64,000 nucleotides of DNA from Nisaea sp. (lineage in GTDB: Bacteria; Pseudomonadota; Alphaproteobacteria; Thalassobaculales; Thalassobaculaceae), in assembly GCF_017640745.1 (NCBI RefSeq), contig NZ_JAEPQA010000014.1:1-64000 (forward strand). Direction: 5' to 3'. Below the pieces are notes generated by a model. The model saw nothing but the letters and a program-made list of their open reading frames with translations. It did not search any database and was not told where the DNA came from. Each line of letters starts with the position of its first letter. Within the stretch, counting starts at the first letter, position 1. Shown one piece after another: positions 8,539-17,150 of this stretch. Position numbers and translations under genes: made by a program.

Positions 8539-10086
8539 ATGGCCGAAGCAGACGCAGGCCGCGGCGGCGAGAAACTGACGGTCCGGCTCAACCCGGCGGA
8601 CAACGTCGTCACGTCGCGCACCGAGATCGCGGCGAACACCAAGATCGCGGAAGAGATGGTGGCGACGCTGGGTCCAATCCCGCGGGGCCACAAGATCGCG
8701 ACCCGGCGCATCGGCGTCGGCGAGCCGGTGAAGAAGTACAACCAGGTGATCGGCTTCGCGACCGCCGACATCCGGCCCGGTGAGCATGTGCATACCCACA
8801 ATGTCGCGATGAAGGATTTCGAGCGCGACTACGCCTTCTGCATGGACCGGCGCGACACCGACTACGTGCCGGAAAAGGAGCGCGCGACCTTCGAGGGCTT
8901 CCGCCGCAAGAACGGCAAGGTCGGGACGCGGAACTATATCGGGATCCTGACCAGCGTGAACTGCTCGGCCTCGGCGGCGAAATATCTCGCCGACGCGGTG
9001 ACGCCGGAACTGCTGGTGAAGTATCCGAATGTCGACGGTGTGGTTGCGCTCAGCCACGCGACCGGCTGCGGCATGGCCGATACGGGCGAGGGCTACGCGA
9101 ACCTGCAGCGGGTGCTCTGGGGCTTCGCCGGGCACCCGAACTTCGCCGGCATCATCATGGTAGGCCTCGGCTGCGAGGTGAACCAGATCGACTTCCTGTT
9201 GGAAGCGAACCAGCTCGAGCGCGGCCCGCGCCTGCGCACCATGACGCTGCAGGAGACCGGCGGCACCCGGAAGACCATCGAGAAGGGCCTTCAGCTGATC
9301 GAGGAGATGCTGCCGCTCGCAAACCAGAGCCGGCGCGAGACCTGCCCGGCCTCGGAGCTGACGCTGGCGCTGCAATGCGGCGGCTCGGACGCCTATTCCG
9401 GCATGACCGCGAACCCGGCGCTCGGCTACGCCGCCGACCTGCTTGTGCGGCATGGCGGCACCGCGGTGCTGGCGGAAACGCCCGAGATCTACGGCGCCGA
9501 GCACCTCCTGACCCGCCGGGCCGTCAGCAAGGAGGTCGGCGAAAAGCTGGTCGAGCGCATCAAGTGGTGGGAAGAGTACTGCGCGCGCAATGGCGGCGAG
9601 ATGAACAACAACCCCTCTCCGGGCAACAAGGCGGGTGGTCTGACGACCATCCTAGAGAAAAGCCTCGGCGCGGCCGCCAAGGGCGGCACCACGAACCTCA
9701 CCGGGGTCTACAAATACGGCGAGAAGATCGACACCAAGGGCTTCGTCTTCATGGACAGCCCCGGATACGATCCGGCCTCGATCACTGGGCAGGTGGCGAG
9801 CGGCAGCAACATCGTCGCCTTCACCACCGGACGCGGCTCCTGCTACGGCTGCAAGCCGGCACCCTCGATGAAGCTTGCCACCAACTCAGCCATGTACGAG
9901 CGCATGTCCGAGGACATGGACATCAATTGCGGTCCGGTCATGGATCAGGGCGTCTCGATCGAGGAGATGGGGACCGAGATCTTCGAGCAGGTGCTCCGCG
10001 TCGCCTCGGGCGAAAAGACAAAGAGCGAGCGGCTCGGGATCGGCGATCACGAATTCATTCCCTGGCAGATCGGGGCGGTGATGTGA
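8539..10086 (+). CDS. UxaA-family altronate/galactarate-type dehydratase
   Basis: A 515-residue sugar-acid dehydratase with both usual parts fused. An N-terminal SAF-type domain (about 1-110) contains GEHVHTHN, and a long GD_AH_C catalytic domain follows with conserved HATGCG, GLGCEVNQ, QCGGSDAYSG, NNNPSPGNKAGG and RGSCYGCKP motifs. Such enzymes dehydrate altronate, galactarate or related onates to 2-keto-3-deoxy acids. An SDR of the keto-deoxy-fuconate type is divergent, so an L-fuconate-like or similar onate route is plausible; the exact substrate is unknown. GAGGGAG at 8523-8529 fits ATG 8539 best (9-base spacer); ATG 8530 is too close. Confidence 0.88.
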   Translation: MAEADAGRGGEKLTVRLNPADNVVTSRTEIAANTKIAEEMVATLGPIPRGHKIATRRIGVGEPVKKYNQVIGFATADIRPGEHVHTHNVAMKDFERDYAFCMDRRDTDYVPEKERATFEGFRRKNGKVGTRNYIGILTSVNCSASAAKYLADAVTPELLVKYPNVDGVVALSHATGCGMADTGEGYANLQRVLWGFAGHPNFAGIIMVGLGCEVNQIDFLLEANQLERGPRLRTMTLQETGGTRKTIEKGLQLIEEMLPLANQSRRETCPASELTLALQCGGSDAYSGMTANPALGYAADLLVRHGGTAVLAETPEIYGAEHLLTRRAVSKEVGEKLVERIKWWEEYCARNGGEMNNNPSPGNKAGGLTTILEKSLGAAAKGGTTNLTGVYKYGEKIDTKGFVFMDSPGYDPASITGQVASGSNIVAFTTGRGSCYGCKPAPSMKLATNSAMYERMSEDMDINCGPVMDQGVSIEEMGTEIFEQVLRVASGEKTKSERLGIGDHEFIPWQIGAVM

Positions 10087-10105
10087 GCGGCGGAAAGCCC
10101 CGGTC

Positions 10106-10594
10106 GTGAATGATTTCGAAGAGAGCTATCTCGGTCAGCTGCGGAAGCTGATTGGCAACCGGCTCGTCCTGATGCCGGGAGCCCGTTGTGTGATCGAGGA
10201 CGAGGATGGCCGCGTTCTTCTGCAGCTGCGTGGAGACATGAATGTCTGGGGGCTGCCCGCGGGCTTCTGCGAGGCGGGGGAAAGCGCTCTTACGACCCTG
10301 GTCCGAGAGGTCGCCGAGGAGACCGGTCTGACCGTATTGGACCCTGTGCCATGGGGACATTCCTCCGATCCGGAGACCAACTTTCTGACCTACCCAAACG
10401 GCGACCGTATCCAGGGCTTTGGGCTGGATTTCGTCGCCCGGCGCTGGGAAGGCACACCGACTGCCGATGGCGAAGAGACGCTGGCTCTCGACTGGTTTGC
10501 GCTGGACAATCTGCCGGAGATGCTTCCCTCCCACCGGGTGACGCTTAAGTATTTCGGGCGTTACCGGGAAACCGGCGTCTTTCAGCTTTTCTAG
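10106..10594 (+). CDS. Nudix hydrolase
   Basis: A 162-residue Nudix enzyme that hydrolyses a nucleoside diphosphate linked to another group. The Nudix box is complete, beginning at GFCEAGE and ending REVAEETGL, about residues 52-74, so metal-binding glutamates are intact. An N-terminal strand with LMPGARCVIEDEDGRVLLQ and the WGLPAG turn are typical. No specificity motif is obvious. It starts 19 bases after the UxaA gene and is followed 12 bases later by the amidohydrolase-like gene, so it is probably in the same transcript. Confidence 0.9.
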   Translation: MNDFEESYLGQLRKLIGNRLVLMPGARCVIEDEDGRVLLQLRGDMNVWGLPAGFCEAGESALTTLVREVAEETGLTVLDPVPWGHSSDPETNFLTYPNGDRIQGFGLDFVARRWEGTPTADGEETLALDWFALDNLPEMLPSHRVTLKYFGRYRETGVFQLF

Positions 10595-10606
10595 GGGCGC
10601 CGCCCG

Positions 10607-11542
10607 ATGTCCTTTGAAAGTTTTCTTGGCGAACTGCGCGCCGACGCGGACGAGCGGGCGAAGGTGGTGCCGCCGCCGGGCGCCGTCGATTGCGAGGTGA
10701 CGATCACCAGCCTCGACGGCGAACAGGCGGTGGGCGGACTGCCGGAGCATCCGCCGCATGCCTATCGGGAGCGGCAGGAGGAGCTCGGGCTTGCCCGTGC
10801 CGTGTTGTTCCAGCCGGATGTGCCGGGAGCGGATGTGGAGTTCCTGCTGCGGGCGAAGGAAGCACTCGCGGTATCGCCCGACGGGTTGGTCGAGGACTGC
10901 ACCCGCGCCTTCGCGACGCTCGGGCCGGGGGAGGATCCGAAGCGTCTCGCCGATCTGGCCGGCGCCGGGATCGACGGGCTCCGCCTTAGCATGCTGCGCG
11001 GGCGCCTCACCTGCCCCTGGGAAGAGCTTGACCGCCATGTCCGCCGCACCCACGACCTGACCGGCTGGAGCCGGGAGATCTCCCTCGACGGCTCAGACCT
11101 GCACGAGCTGGAGCAGATGCTGCGCGGCTGGCCGGGCGAGACCGTATTCTCCGACTGCGGCGGCTTCCGCTTTTCCCGCAGCCTGACCCAGCCCGGCTTC
11201 CGGGCGCTGCGCCGCCTGATCGACCGGGGACATGTCTGGGTCAAGCTCGCACGTCCGTATGCGATCTCGAAGACCGGCGAGGCGGACGATCCGGAAGTAC
11301 GGACGCTGGCCCGTGCGCTCGCCGACTGGGCGCCGGAACGGATGCTCTGGGGCAGCGGCTGGCCGCATCTTGAGCGGACGGGCGAAACAGGCAAGGAAGA
11401 AGGCGAAGGCTCCGCCGACCGCGCTCTGCTCGACCTGCTGGCCGAGTGGGCGCCCTCGAAGGAGGTGCGCACGCGTATTCTTCTCCGCAATCCGGAGGAA
11501 CTCTACGGCTTCGCGCCCTGGCCTGTGGCGCCGGACGACTAA
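10607..11542 (+). CDS. Amidohydrolase-2 (PDC hydrolase-like) protein with altered catalytic motifs
   Basis: A 311-residue TIM-barrel protein resembling COG3618 amidohydrolases (2-pyrone-4,6-dicarboxylate lactonase type). The overall plan is intact: an FSDCGG segment mid-barrel, a VWVKLARPY strand, a WGSGWPH strand near 246-252, and a C-terminal RNPEELYGF helix. Two key sites differ from active members. The N-terminal DxHxH-type motif reads VDCEVT (27-32), and WGTDWPH reads WGSGWPH, losing the usual aspartate. It may be inactive or use another chemistry. No frameshift is seen. Likely last gene of the 8539-11542 unit. Confidence 0.75.
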   Translation: MSFESFLGELRADADERAKVVPPPGAVDCEVTITSLDGEQAVGGLPEHPPHAYRERQEELGLARAVLFQPDVPGADVEFLLRAKEALAVSPDGLVEDCTRAFATLGPGEDPKRLADLAGAGIDGLRLSMLRGRLTCPWEELDRHVRRTHDLTGWSREISLDGSDLHELEQMLRGWPGETVFSDCGGFRFSRSLTQPGFRALRRLIDRGHVWVKLARPYAISKTGEADDPEVRTLARALADWAPERMLWGSGWPHLERTGETGKEEGEGSADRALLDLLAEWAPSKEVRTRILLRNPEELYGFAPWPVAPDD

Positions 11543-11593
11543 ATCCCGCTTGGTAAGATAAAATTTACCTTAAAGCTTTTACGCTGCGCGCAA

Positions 11594-11618
11594 CCCTCGC
11601 GCGACGAGGGACTTTTTT
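11594..11618 (+). terminator. Rho-independent terminator in front of the chemoreceptor gene
   Basis: A 6-base-pair GC stem (11594-11599 with 11605-11610, loop CGCGA) followed by ACTTTTTT. It lies 52 bases after the amidohydrolase stop and only 20 bases before the chemoreceptor ATG. It may end the upstream operon, or act as an attenuator if the chemoreceptor promoter lies in the AT-rich stretch 11545-11580. An inverted repeat GGTAA/TTACC is at 11551-11568. Confidence 0.6.
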
Positions 11619-11638
11619 GCTTGCGGAGAGGGGTTGAA

Positions 11639-13348
11639 ATGCTGTCGGGCTTGAGTGTGCGTAACAAGGTGGCCGCGGTCACCATCCTCCTTGTCATCGT
11701 CTCGATGCTGGCGACGGCGTTTTCCTCGATTTTTCTGATCGGTTCCTATGTCCAGGAACAGGCTGCGCGCGCGCAGGGTCAGAACCTGAACACGGCCGCG
11801 CTGCTGCTGGAGAAGACCTATGGCGAGCTGAAGGTCGCGCGGAAGGCGGACGGGTTGGCACTCTCCTGGGACGGCGCCATCCCCGCCTTCGAGGACCATG
11901 GACCGATCGACACTGTCGGCCTCGCCACCGGCGAGACGGCGACGATCTTCGCCTGGGACGAGGAAAGCGGCGATTTCTGGCGCCGGACCACGAACATCAA
12001 GAAGGATGACGGCAGCCGCGCCATCGGGACGCCGCTTGGCAAGACCGGACGGGTCTATCCGATCGTCACCAAGGGCGAGACCTATCGCGGCGTCGCCACC
12101 ATTCTCGGCAAGGACTATTTCACCCTCTACCAGCCGATCTTCTCCACGTCCGACACATCGAAGGTGATCGGCATCCTCTATGTCGGCGTCGGCAAGCAGG
12201 CGATCGCGGCGATCGAGCAGGAGCTGACCCTGAGCCTGCTCTCCGTGATGATCGTGGTCGTGCTGGCGACCGCTGCGCTCGCCTTCGTCGTGATCGGCGC
12301 GATCATGAAGCCCTTCCCGGTGCTGCGTGAGATCATCCAGCGTTTCTCGGCCAACGAACTGGACCGGGACGTGCCCTATCTCGAGCGCCGCGACGATGTC
12401 GGCGATCTTGCCAAGGCTGTCGAGACCTTCAAGACCGCGACCCTCGAACGCCGCCGCATCGCACAGGAGAGTTCGGATGCGCTGGAGAAGGCGAGCGAGG
12501 ACCGCAGGCAGATGCGCATCCGCACCGCCGACGAGTTCGAAGGCACCGTTGCCCGCACGGTCGAGCAGGTCGCCGACGCGCTCCGCGCCTTCAGCGGCTC
12601 CGCGAACGGCATGGCGGCCTCGGCCGACGACGCCAAGGCGAAGGCCTCCATCGTCGTCTCCGACAGTGACAGCGCCGCCCGCAACATCCAGACGGTTGCG
12701 TCGGCGACCGAGGAACTGACCGCCTCGATCTCCGAGATCGGCCGTCAGGTCTCGCAGGCCTCCGATGTCGCTTCCGGCGCGGTCCGGCAGGCGGCCGATA
12801 CCAACGGCAAGGTCCAGGGGCTCGCCGAGGCGGCGCAGAAGATCGGCGAGGTGGTCGGGCTGATCACCGAGATCGCCGAACAGACCAACCTCCTCGCCCT
12901 GAACGCCACGATCGAGGCCGCGCGGGCGGGCGAGGCGGGCAAGGGCTTCGCGGTCGTGGCCTCGGAGGTGAAGAACCTCGCGAGCCAGACGGCGCGGGCG
13001 ACCGAGGAGATCTCGGCGCAGATCCAGGGCATCCAGTCCTCGACCAGCGAGTCCGCCGACGCCATCGCCGCGATCACCGAAACCATCGAACAGGTGGACC
13101 AGATCGCCAGCGCGATCGCCGCCGCGGTCGAGCAGCAGAGCGCGGCCACGCAGGAGATCGCCCGCAATGTCGAGGAAGCCTCCGCCGGCACCGCCCGGGT
13201 CTCCTCGACCATCTCGGAGGTTTCGCAGTCGGTTCATCAGACCGGCGACGCCGCTTCGCAGATCCGCGACGAGACCCGGCGCCTGACCGGCGACGCGGAT
13301 CGCCTGAAGGAAGAGATCCGCCAGTTCCTGGCGAGCATCCGCAAGTAG
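11639..13348 (+). CDS. Methyl-accepting chemotaxis protein with periplasmic Cache domain
   Basis: A 569-residue transmembrane chemoreceptor. TM1 spans about 8-34 and TM2 about 200-222. The periplasmic loop between them has the Cache_3/Cache_2 look ([18 protein letters not shown], then YQPIF and IGILYVGV). A HAMP segment follows, with [30 protein letters not shown] sequence, then the long cytoplasmic signalling hairpin. Its tip carries the conserved [22 protein letters not shown] signature for CheA/CheW contact. No C-terminal CheR-binding pentapeptide is seen. GGAGAGGGG at 11625-11633 sets ATG 11639. The ligand is unknown. Confidence 0.93.
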   Translation: MLSGLSVRNKVAAVTILLVIVSMLATAFSSIFLIGSYVQEQAARAQGQNLNTAALLLEKTYGELKVARKADGLALSWDGAIPAFEDHGPIDTVGLATGETATIFAWDEESGDFWRRTTNIKKDDGSRAIGTPLGKTGRVYPIVTKGETYRGVATILGKDYFTLYQPIFSTSDTSKVIGILYVGVGKQAIAAIEQELTLSLLSVMIVVVLATAALAFVVIGAIMKPFPVLREIIQRFSANELDRDVPYLERRDDVGDLAKAVETFKTATLERRRIAQESSDALEKASEDRRQMRIRTADEFEGTVARTVEQVADALRAFSGSANGMAASADDAKAKASIVVSDSDSAARNIQTVASATEELTASISEIGRQVSQASDVASGAVRQAADTNGKVQGLAEAAQKIGEVVGLITEIAEQTNLLALNATIEAARAGEAGKGFAVVASEVKNLASQTARATEEISAQIQGIQSSTSESADAIAAITETIEQVDQIASAIAAAVEQQSAATQEIARNVEEASAGTARVSSTISEVSQSVHQTGDAASQIRDETRRLTGDADRLKEEIRQFLASIRK

Positions 13349-13366
13349 AGCCGCAGCACACCTCTT

Positions 13367-13394
13367 CGCCCTCTCCCCGACGCGGGAGAGGGCG
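13367..13394. terminator. Hairpin between convergent genes
   Basis: An 11-base-pair perfect stem (13367-13377 with 13384-13394, loop CGACGC) between the stop of the chemoreceptor gene and the stop of the small minus-strand gene at 13405. There is no strong T tract on either side, so it is a likely but unproven bidirectional terminator. Confidence 0.5.
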
Positions 13395-13404
13395 TCTCTT
13401 CCCG

Positions 13405-13644
13405 CTATTGCGGATCGTGATCCGCGTAGACGACGAGCCGCCGGAGGATGTCGCCGAGGGCCTCGTCGTGCTGGTGGTGGTTCTGCGGCGGCAGCGGGTC
13501 GCCCTGGTTCGAGGCCACTTCCTTTCTGCAGCCCTCGCAGCGGTAGATTCCGGAAAACGGCGCCGTATCCGCCGGCCGGTGCAGGAAGTCGAACGCGTCG
13601 TCGTCGATTTTCACGAGATACCGATCGTCCTTGTAGAGTGCCAT
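13405..13644 (-). CDS. Small conserved-looking protein with a CxxC knuckle
   Basis: A 79-residue protein beginning MALYKDDRYLVKID. ATG 13644 has a perfect AAAGGAGG site with a 5-base spacer, which rules out longer upstream starts. It contains GIYRCEGCRKE (one CxxC pair) then GDPLPPQNHHQH, where the His cluster could complete a metal site. This resembles small zinc-ribbon-like proteins found across proteobacteria, but I cannot name the family. No membrane segment. Possibly a stress or redox accessory; function unknown. Confidence 0.7.
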   Translation of the reverse strand: MALYKDDRYLVKIDDDAFDFLHRPADTAPFSGIYRCEGCRKEVASNQGDPLPPQNHHQHDEALGDILRRLVVYADHDPQ

Positions 13645-13880
13645 CGCGGCCTCCTTTCGCCATCGGGTTGCATCATGGTTCAACCGATGGGCGTGTGGGT
13701 CAAGCGATGCGTCGCGTCTCAAGGCCGGGCGCGTGGATATGTTTGCGCTGCAGCAAGAATTTCGTGCCGCAACGATCCCTAAGCCCATGTCCCGCCTTGG
13801 AAAACCCCAGCCGTTTTGCCTCTTCTGTCGTTATCGGATAAATTATGTCGATAAAACGATAAACAGGAGAGGTTCGGACC

Positions 13881-14894
13881 ATGACGCTGCTTACCAAAGC
13901 GGAAGAAATCTCGGATATTGCCTTCGGGTTCATGGGCTCGAAGGCGCTTTTCGCTGCGCTGCATCATGGCATCTTCACCGCGCTGAAGGACGGTCCGCTC
14001 TCGGTCGAGGAGGTCGGCGAGGCGACGGGTCTGCACCCGGACCGGGTGCAGACCCTCTTGACCGCGCTCGCCGCGCTCGGCGTGGTTTCGACCGAGGACG
14101 GCCGCTTTGCCAACTCGCCAGCCGCCGAGGCCTTCCTGGTGAAAGGGGCGAAATACGATTTCGGCGACTATCTCCGCCTGCAGGTGGATAGGCAGATGTA
14201 CGGGCTGCTCGACCAGATCGAGGACGCCATCGCCAACAACCTGCCCGACGACGCGACCAGCTCCTATGCCGACTGGTTCTCCGACCCGGAGCAGGCCCGG
14301 CTCTATTCCAGGAGCCAGCATGCCGGCTCCCTCGGCCCGGCGCGGGGCCTCGCGAAGCAGGTGGACCTTTCCGGCGGCAAGAAGCTGCTCGATGTCGGCG
14401 GCGGCACCGGCGCCTTCGCGATCACGCTGGCCAAGGCCTTTCCGGACCTGACCGCCACCATCGTGGATTTCCCCAATGTCGCCGATCTCGGCGAGCAGTA
14501 TATCGCGAAGGCGGGGCTCTCCGACCGGATCAGGTACATCCGCGGCAACGCGCTCCGCACCGAGTGGCCGGAGGGACAGGACGCCATCCTGATGTCCTAT
14601 CTCTTCTCCGGCGTGCCCGGCGACGAGCATGAAAACCTGCTGGAAGGCGCCTGGAACAAGCTGGTGCCGGGCGGCCGCCTGCTGATCCACGATTTCATCG
14701 TCACCGCCGACCGCACCGGCCCGAAGCTCGCCGCCCTCTGGCAGCTCCAGCACACGGCCTTCACGCCCGAGGCGCGCTCGCTCGACGACGAGTGGCTGCA
14801 GGAGAAGCTGGAGGCGACCGGGTTCACCGACGTGAAGGTGGAGCCGATGATCCCGGGCATGACCATGCTGGCGGAGGCGGTGAAGCCGGGGTGA
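13881..14894 (+). CDS. SAM-dependent O-methyltransferase, plant-type/CrtF-like
   Basis: A 337-residue methyltransferase with an N-terminal winged-helix dimerisation domain (about 10-95, containing LHHGIFTAL and GLHPDRVQTLLTAL). A class I Rossmann domain follows with the SAM loop LLDVGGGTGAFA (about 170-181) and the later PGGRLLIHDF strand. This architecture is shared by acetylserotonin O-methyltransferases and by CrtF/BchU pigment enzymes. No pigment genes are nearby, so the substrate is open. ATG 13881 has a GGAGAGG ribosome site. The preceding region is AT-rich and likely carries the promoter. Confidence 0.88.
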   Translation: MTLLTKAEEISDIAFGFMGSKALFAALHHGIFTALKDGPLSVEEVGEATGLHPDRVQTLLTALAALGVVSTEDGRFANSPAAEAFLVKGAKYDFGDYLRLQVDRQMYGLLDQIEDAIANNLPDDATSSYADWFSDPEQARLYSRSQHAGSLGPARGLAKQVDLSGGKKLLDVGGGTGAFAITLAKAFPDLTATIVDFPNVADLGEQYIAKAGLSDRIRYIRGNALRTEWPEGQDAILMSYLFSGVPGDEHENLLEGAWNKLVPGGRLLIHDFIVTADRTGPKLAALWQLQHTAFTPEARSLDDEWLQEKLEATGFTDVKVEPMIPGMTMLAEAVKPG

Positions 14895-14970
14895 GGGGGC
14901 GGCGCCACCAATCGTGAATTGGCAAACTTTGCCATCGTGCGCTAGAGTATCCGTGAGCAAGGAGATGCCG

Positions 14971-15216
14971 ATGGCGACGATGAACGTGTCCCTGCCGGAC
15001 CCGATGAAGGACTGGGTCGAGGAGCAGACCCGCGATGGCCGTTACAGCAATGCGAGCGACTACGTCCGCCACCTGATCCGCCGGGACCAGGAACGCCGCG
15101 CCGCGCTCGTCATGCTGCAGTCGGCCATCGACGAGGGTATCGCCAGCGGTACGGCGGAACGCCTGGACCCGGAGGCCTTCAAATCCGCGATGCGCGCGCG
15201 CCGTGCCGCCGGGTGA
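14971..15216 (+). CDS. parD: ParD-family antitoxin
   Basis: An 81-residue ribbon-helix-helix antitoxin. The N-terminal strand MNVSLPDPMKDWVEEQ and the helix pair GRYSNASDYVRHLIRRD are typical of ParD, which binds its own operator as a dimer. The C-terminal tail (about 45-81) would wrap the toxin. AAGGAG at 14959-14964 with a 6-base spacer selects ATG 14971 over upstream starts. It overlaps the ParE gene by 14 bases. Confidence 0.88.
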   Translation: MATMNVSLPDPMKDWVEEQTRDGRYSNASDYVRHLIRRDQERRAALVMLQSAIDEGIASGTAERLDPEAFKSAMRARRAAG

Positions 15217-15541
15217 GAGCGGCGCGCCGACCCATTACCGTCTGACGCCGCGGGCGCGCGCCGATCTTGAGGAAATCTGGCTCTATTCCGAGGAAACCTG
15301 GTCGGCCGAAAAGGCGGACGACTATATCGACGCGCTCACGGAAGGGTTCGAGGCTCTGCTGCGCGTGCCGGAAATGGCCCGGGAACGCACGGAGCTGAGG
15401 CCGCCCGTCCGGATCCATCCCCTGGGTGGCCATCTGATCGTCTATCGCATCCTCGAGGACCATATCGAAATCGTCCGGCTCCTCGGCGGCCGGCAGAACT
15501 GGGTGGCGATCCTCGCTGCTCTGGACGAGGGGCAAGAGTGA
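15203..15541 (+). CDS. parE: ParE/RelE-family toxin
   Basis: A 112-residue ParE-type toxin. It contains LTPRARADLEEIWLYSEETW near the N-terminus, an RELRP-like LRPPVRIHPLGGHLIVYRI strand pair, and an IEIVRLLGGRQNW C-terminal strand. ParE members poison DNA gyrase; RelE members cut mRNA. The missing RelE catalytic basic set and the ParD partner favour ParE. It starts with GTG inside the antitoxin gene, the usual order for this type. Confidence 0.88.
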   Translation: MPPGESGAPTHYRLTPRARADLEEIWLYSEETWSAEKADDYIDALTEGFEALLRVPEMARERTELRPPVRIHPLGGHLIVYRILEDHIEIVRLLGGRQNWVAILAALDEGQE

Positions 15542-15716
15542 TCTGTTCCCTTGATCCTGCCGCCTGATCCTCCTCCGGCGCGTCCCGTTCATTCAGGGGC
15601 GGATGCGCATCGCTGCAATTATTGCGCTAAACACATTCGAATACATGAATGTAATATCGCATGACGAAGCGGTCATACGCTCGAATGCACAAACAAGATT
15701 TATGGGAGGACAGAGA

Positions 15717-16322
15717 ATGAGAGCCATGATTCTGACCGCGCTGCTGGCCTTGCTGGCCGCGGCGCCGCAGCAGCTGTTTGCTGCCGAGCTCGAAGTGAAG
15801 ATCAACGCCCAGACGCCGAGCGTCACGGTGCCGACCAAGGACGGCCCGGTGGAGGTCATGCGCAACCAGGACCAGGAAGCGACGATCGATCCTACCTACG
15901 CGAAGACCTCGCGCAAATGTCCGCCCTTCTGCATCCAGCCGATGCAGGTCGCGCCGGGCGTGACGACCGTGGGCGAGGTCGAGCTGCTTGAGTTCGCCAG
16001 GACCGGCGGCAAGCTGATCGACGGCCGGACCGTCGAATGGCATGTCGACGGCACGATCCCCGGCGCGATCAACATGCCCTACACCCAGATGGCCGACCGT
16101 CTGGACGAGATCGGCTGCGTGAAGAAGGCGGACGGGAAATGGAACTGCGAGAATGCCGAGACGGTCCTGCTGTTCTGCAACGGCCCCTGGTGCGGTCAAT
16201 CCCCGATGGCGATCAAGGCCATGCTCCGCGAGGGCTATCCGGCGGAGAAGATCCTCTATTACCGCGGCGGCATGCAGGCCTGGCACACGCTCGGGCTGAC
16301 CGTCGTCGAGGGCGATATGTAG
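15717..16322 (+). CDS. Exported rhodanese-domain protein
   Basis: A 201-residue periplasmic protein with a clear signal peptide (1-23, cleavage after LFAA). A rhodanese domain follows, with CDC25-like order: LIDGRTVEWHVDGTIPGAINMPY (about 100-122) and the active loop CNGPWCG at 154-160, where Cys154 is the persulfide-forming residue. The extra cysteine pair CPPFC (68-72) is an insertion often seen in exported rhodaneses and could be redox-active. GGGAGGA at 15704-15710 selects ATG 15717 and rejects the longer frame from 15603. Monocistronic, with a terminator after it. Confidence 0.88.
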   Translation: MRAMILTALLALLAAAPQQLFAAELEVKINAQTPSVTVPTKDGPVEVMRNQDQEATIDPTYAKTSRKCPPFCIQPMQVAPGVTTVGEVELLEFARTGGKLIDGRTVEWHVDGTIPGAINMPYTQMADRLDEIGCVKKADGKWNCENAETVLLFCNGPWCGQSPMAIKAMLREGYPAEKILYYRGGMQAWHTLGLTVVEGDM

Positions 16323-16350
16323 GCTCTGACGGAACTTTGAGGTTCGGAGA

Positions 16351-16377
16351 GCCCGCCTGGTTCGCCAAGCGGGTTTT
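16351..16377 (+). terminator. Rho-independent terminator after the rhodanese gene
   Basis: A nine-base stem with one mismatch (CCCGCCTGG at 16352-16360 with CCAAGCGGG at 16365-16373, loop TTCG) followed by TTTTCTCTTT. It sits about 30 bases after the stop codon. Confidence 0.7.
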
Positions 16378-16434
16378 CTCTTTCTGGTGCACTGGACCAA
16401 AGAACCAGCCCTCTCCCCAAGATCACCCCGCGTC

Positions 16435-16520
16435 CGTCATCCCGGCGCAGGCCGGGACCCAGGGGAACGCATGGTGGTGACGGTGGAGCGATGGATCCCG
16501 GATCGCGGTCCGGGATGACG
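16435..16520. repeat. Palindromic repeat element of alphaproteobacterial REP type
   Basis: The ends are inverted copies of CGTCATCCCGG (16435-16445) and CCGGGATGACG (16510-16520). Inner GGCCGGGACCCAGG and GGATCCCGGATCGCGGTCC segments can fold further. Many alphaproteobacterial genomes carry dozens of such extragenic palindromes with a CATCCCGG core. Only one copy was seen in this window. It lies between the rhodanese terminator and a toxin-antitoxin pair. Confidence 0.7.
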
Positions 16521-16580
16521 ACGGGCTTGATGATCCGAGCGCTGTGTCCCCCCGGCACCGACGATGCTATGATGCGTTTT

Positions 16581-16811
16581 ATGAGCAAGATGATCGAAAT
16601 CACCGACGAAACCGCTGCCGCGCTCGCGAAATTGAGTGCCGCGACGGGGCGGGCGCCGTCGGACCTGCTCTCGGACGCCGTCGCCCTCGAAGCCTGCCGC
16701 GCTCATCTCAAGGCCGAACTCGCGCGCCGCCTGTCCGACCAGAGCGCCCCGGTGGACGGTGAGAGCGTTTTCGCCGCGCTCCGGGAAAAGCACGCCTCCC
16801 GCAGCGCCTGA
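16581..16811 (+). CDS. Antitoxin-like protein of a second TA pair
   Basis: A 76-residue protein reading MSKMIEITDETAAALAKLS, then TGRAPSDLLSDAV and a charged C-terminal tail. The strand-helix-helix pattern fits a ribbon-helix-helix antitoxin. ATG 16581 is the best of several clustered starts (16569, 16572, 16581); none has a strong ribosome site. The toxin-like gene begins 3 bases after the stop. Confidence 0.65.
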   Translation: MSKMIEITDETAAALAKLSAATGRAPSDLLSDAVALEACRAHLKAELARRLSDQSAPVDGESVFAALREKHASRSA

Positions 16812-16814
16812 GGC

Positions 16815-17114
16815 ATGGGCTTCCGGTTTCATGCCGAGGCCGTCAAGGACCTGAACGTGATCTACGATACGATTGCCGAACACGATCTGCGCGCGGCAGC
16901 GCGCATGGTCGAGACGCTTTACAGGGCGTGCCGGTTCCTCGGAGAGAACCCGGATGGCGGCCGCCGCAGGTCTGACCTTCATCCGGATCTTCGGAGCTTT
17001 TCCGTCGGCGAGTATTTGCTGCTCTACCGTGTTGACGGGCGCGACGCCGAAGTGGTGTTCGTCGCTCATGGTCGACGCGATCTCGCGGCATTGGTTGAGA
17101 GGGAGGAGAGGTGA
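16815..17114 (+). CDS. ParE/RelE-type toxin of a second TA pair
   Basis: A 99-residue ParE-like toxin. It has FHAEAVKDLNVIYDTIAEHD at the N-terminus, GGRRRSDLHPDLRSFSVGEYLLLYRV in the middle, and DAEVVFVAHGRRDLAALV at the end, matching the toxin fold. It is distinct from the ParE gene at 15203 and shares little sequence with it. Downstream, base composition drops sharply into an AT-rich gene on the other strand. Confidence 0.8.
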   Translation: MGFRFHAEAVKDLNVIYDTIAEHDLRAAARMVETLYRACRFLGENPDGGRRRSDLHPDLRSFSVGEYLLLYRVDGRDAEVVFVAHGRRDLAALVEREER

Positions 17115-17150
17115 CGGTACCGAATTAGGGTGTGTGTTTCCTTATTCCCT

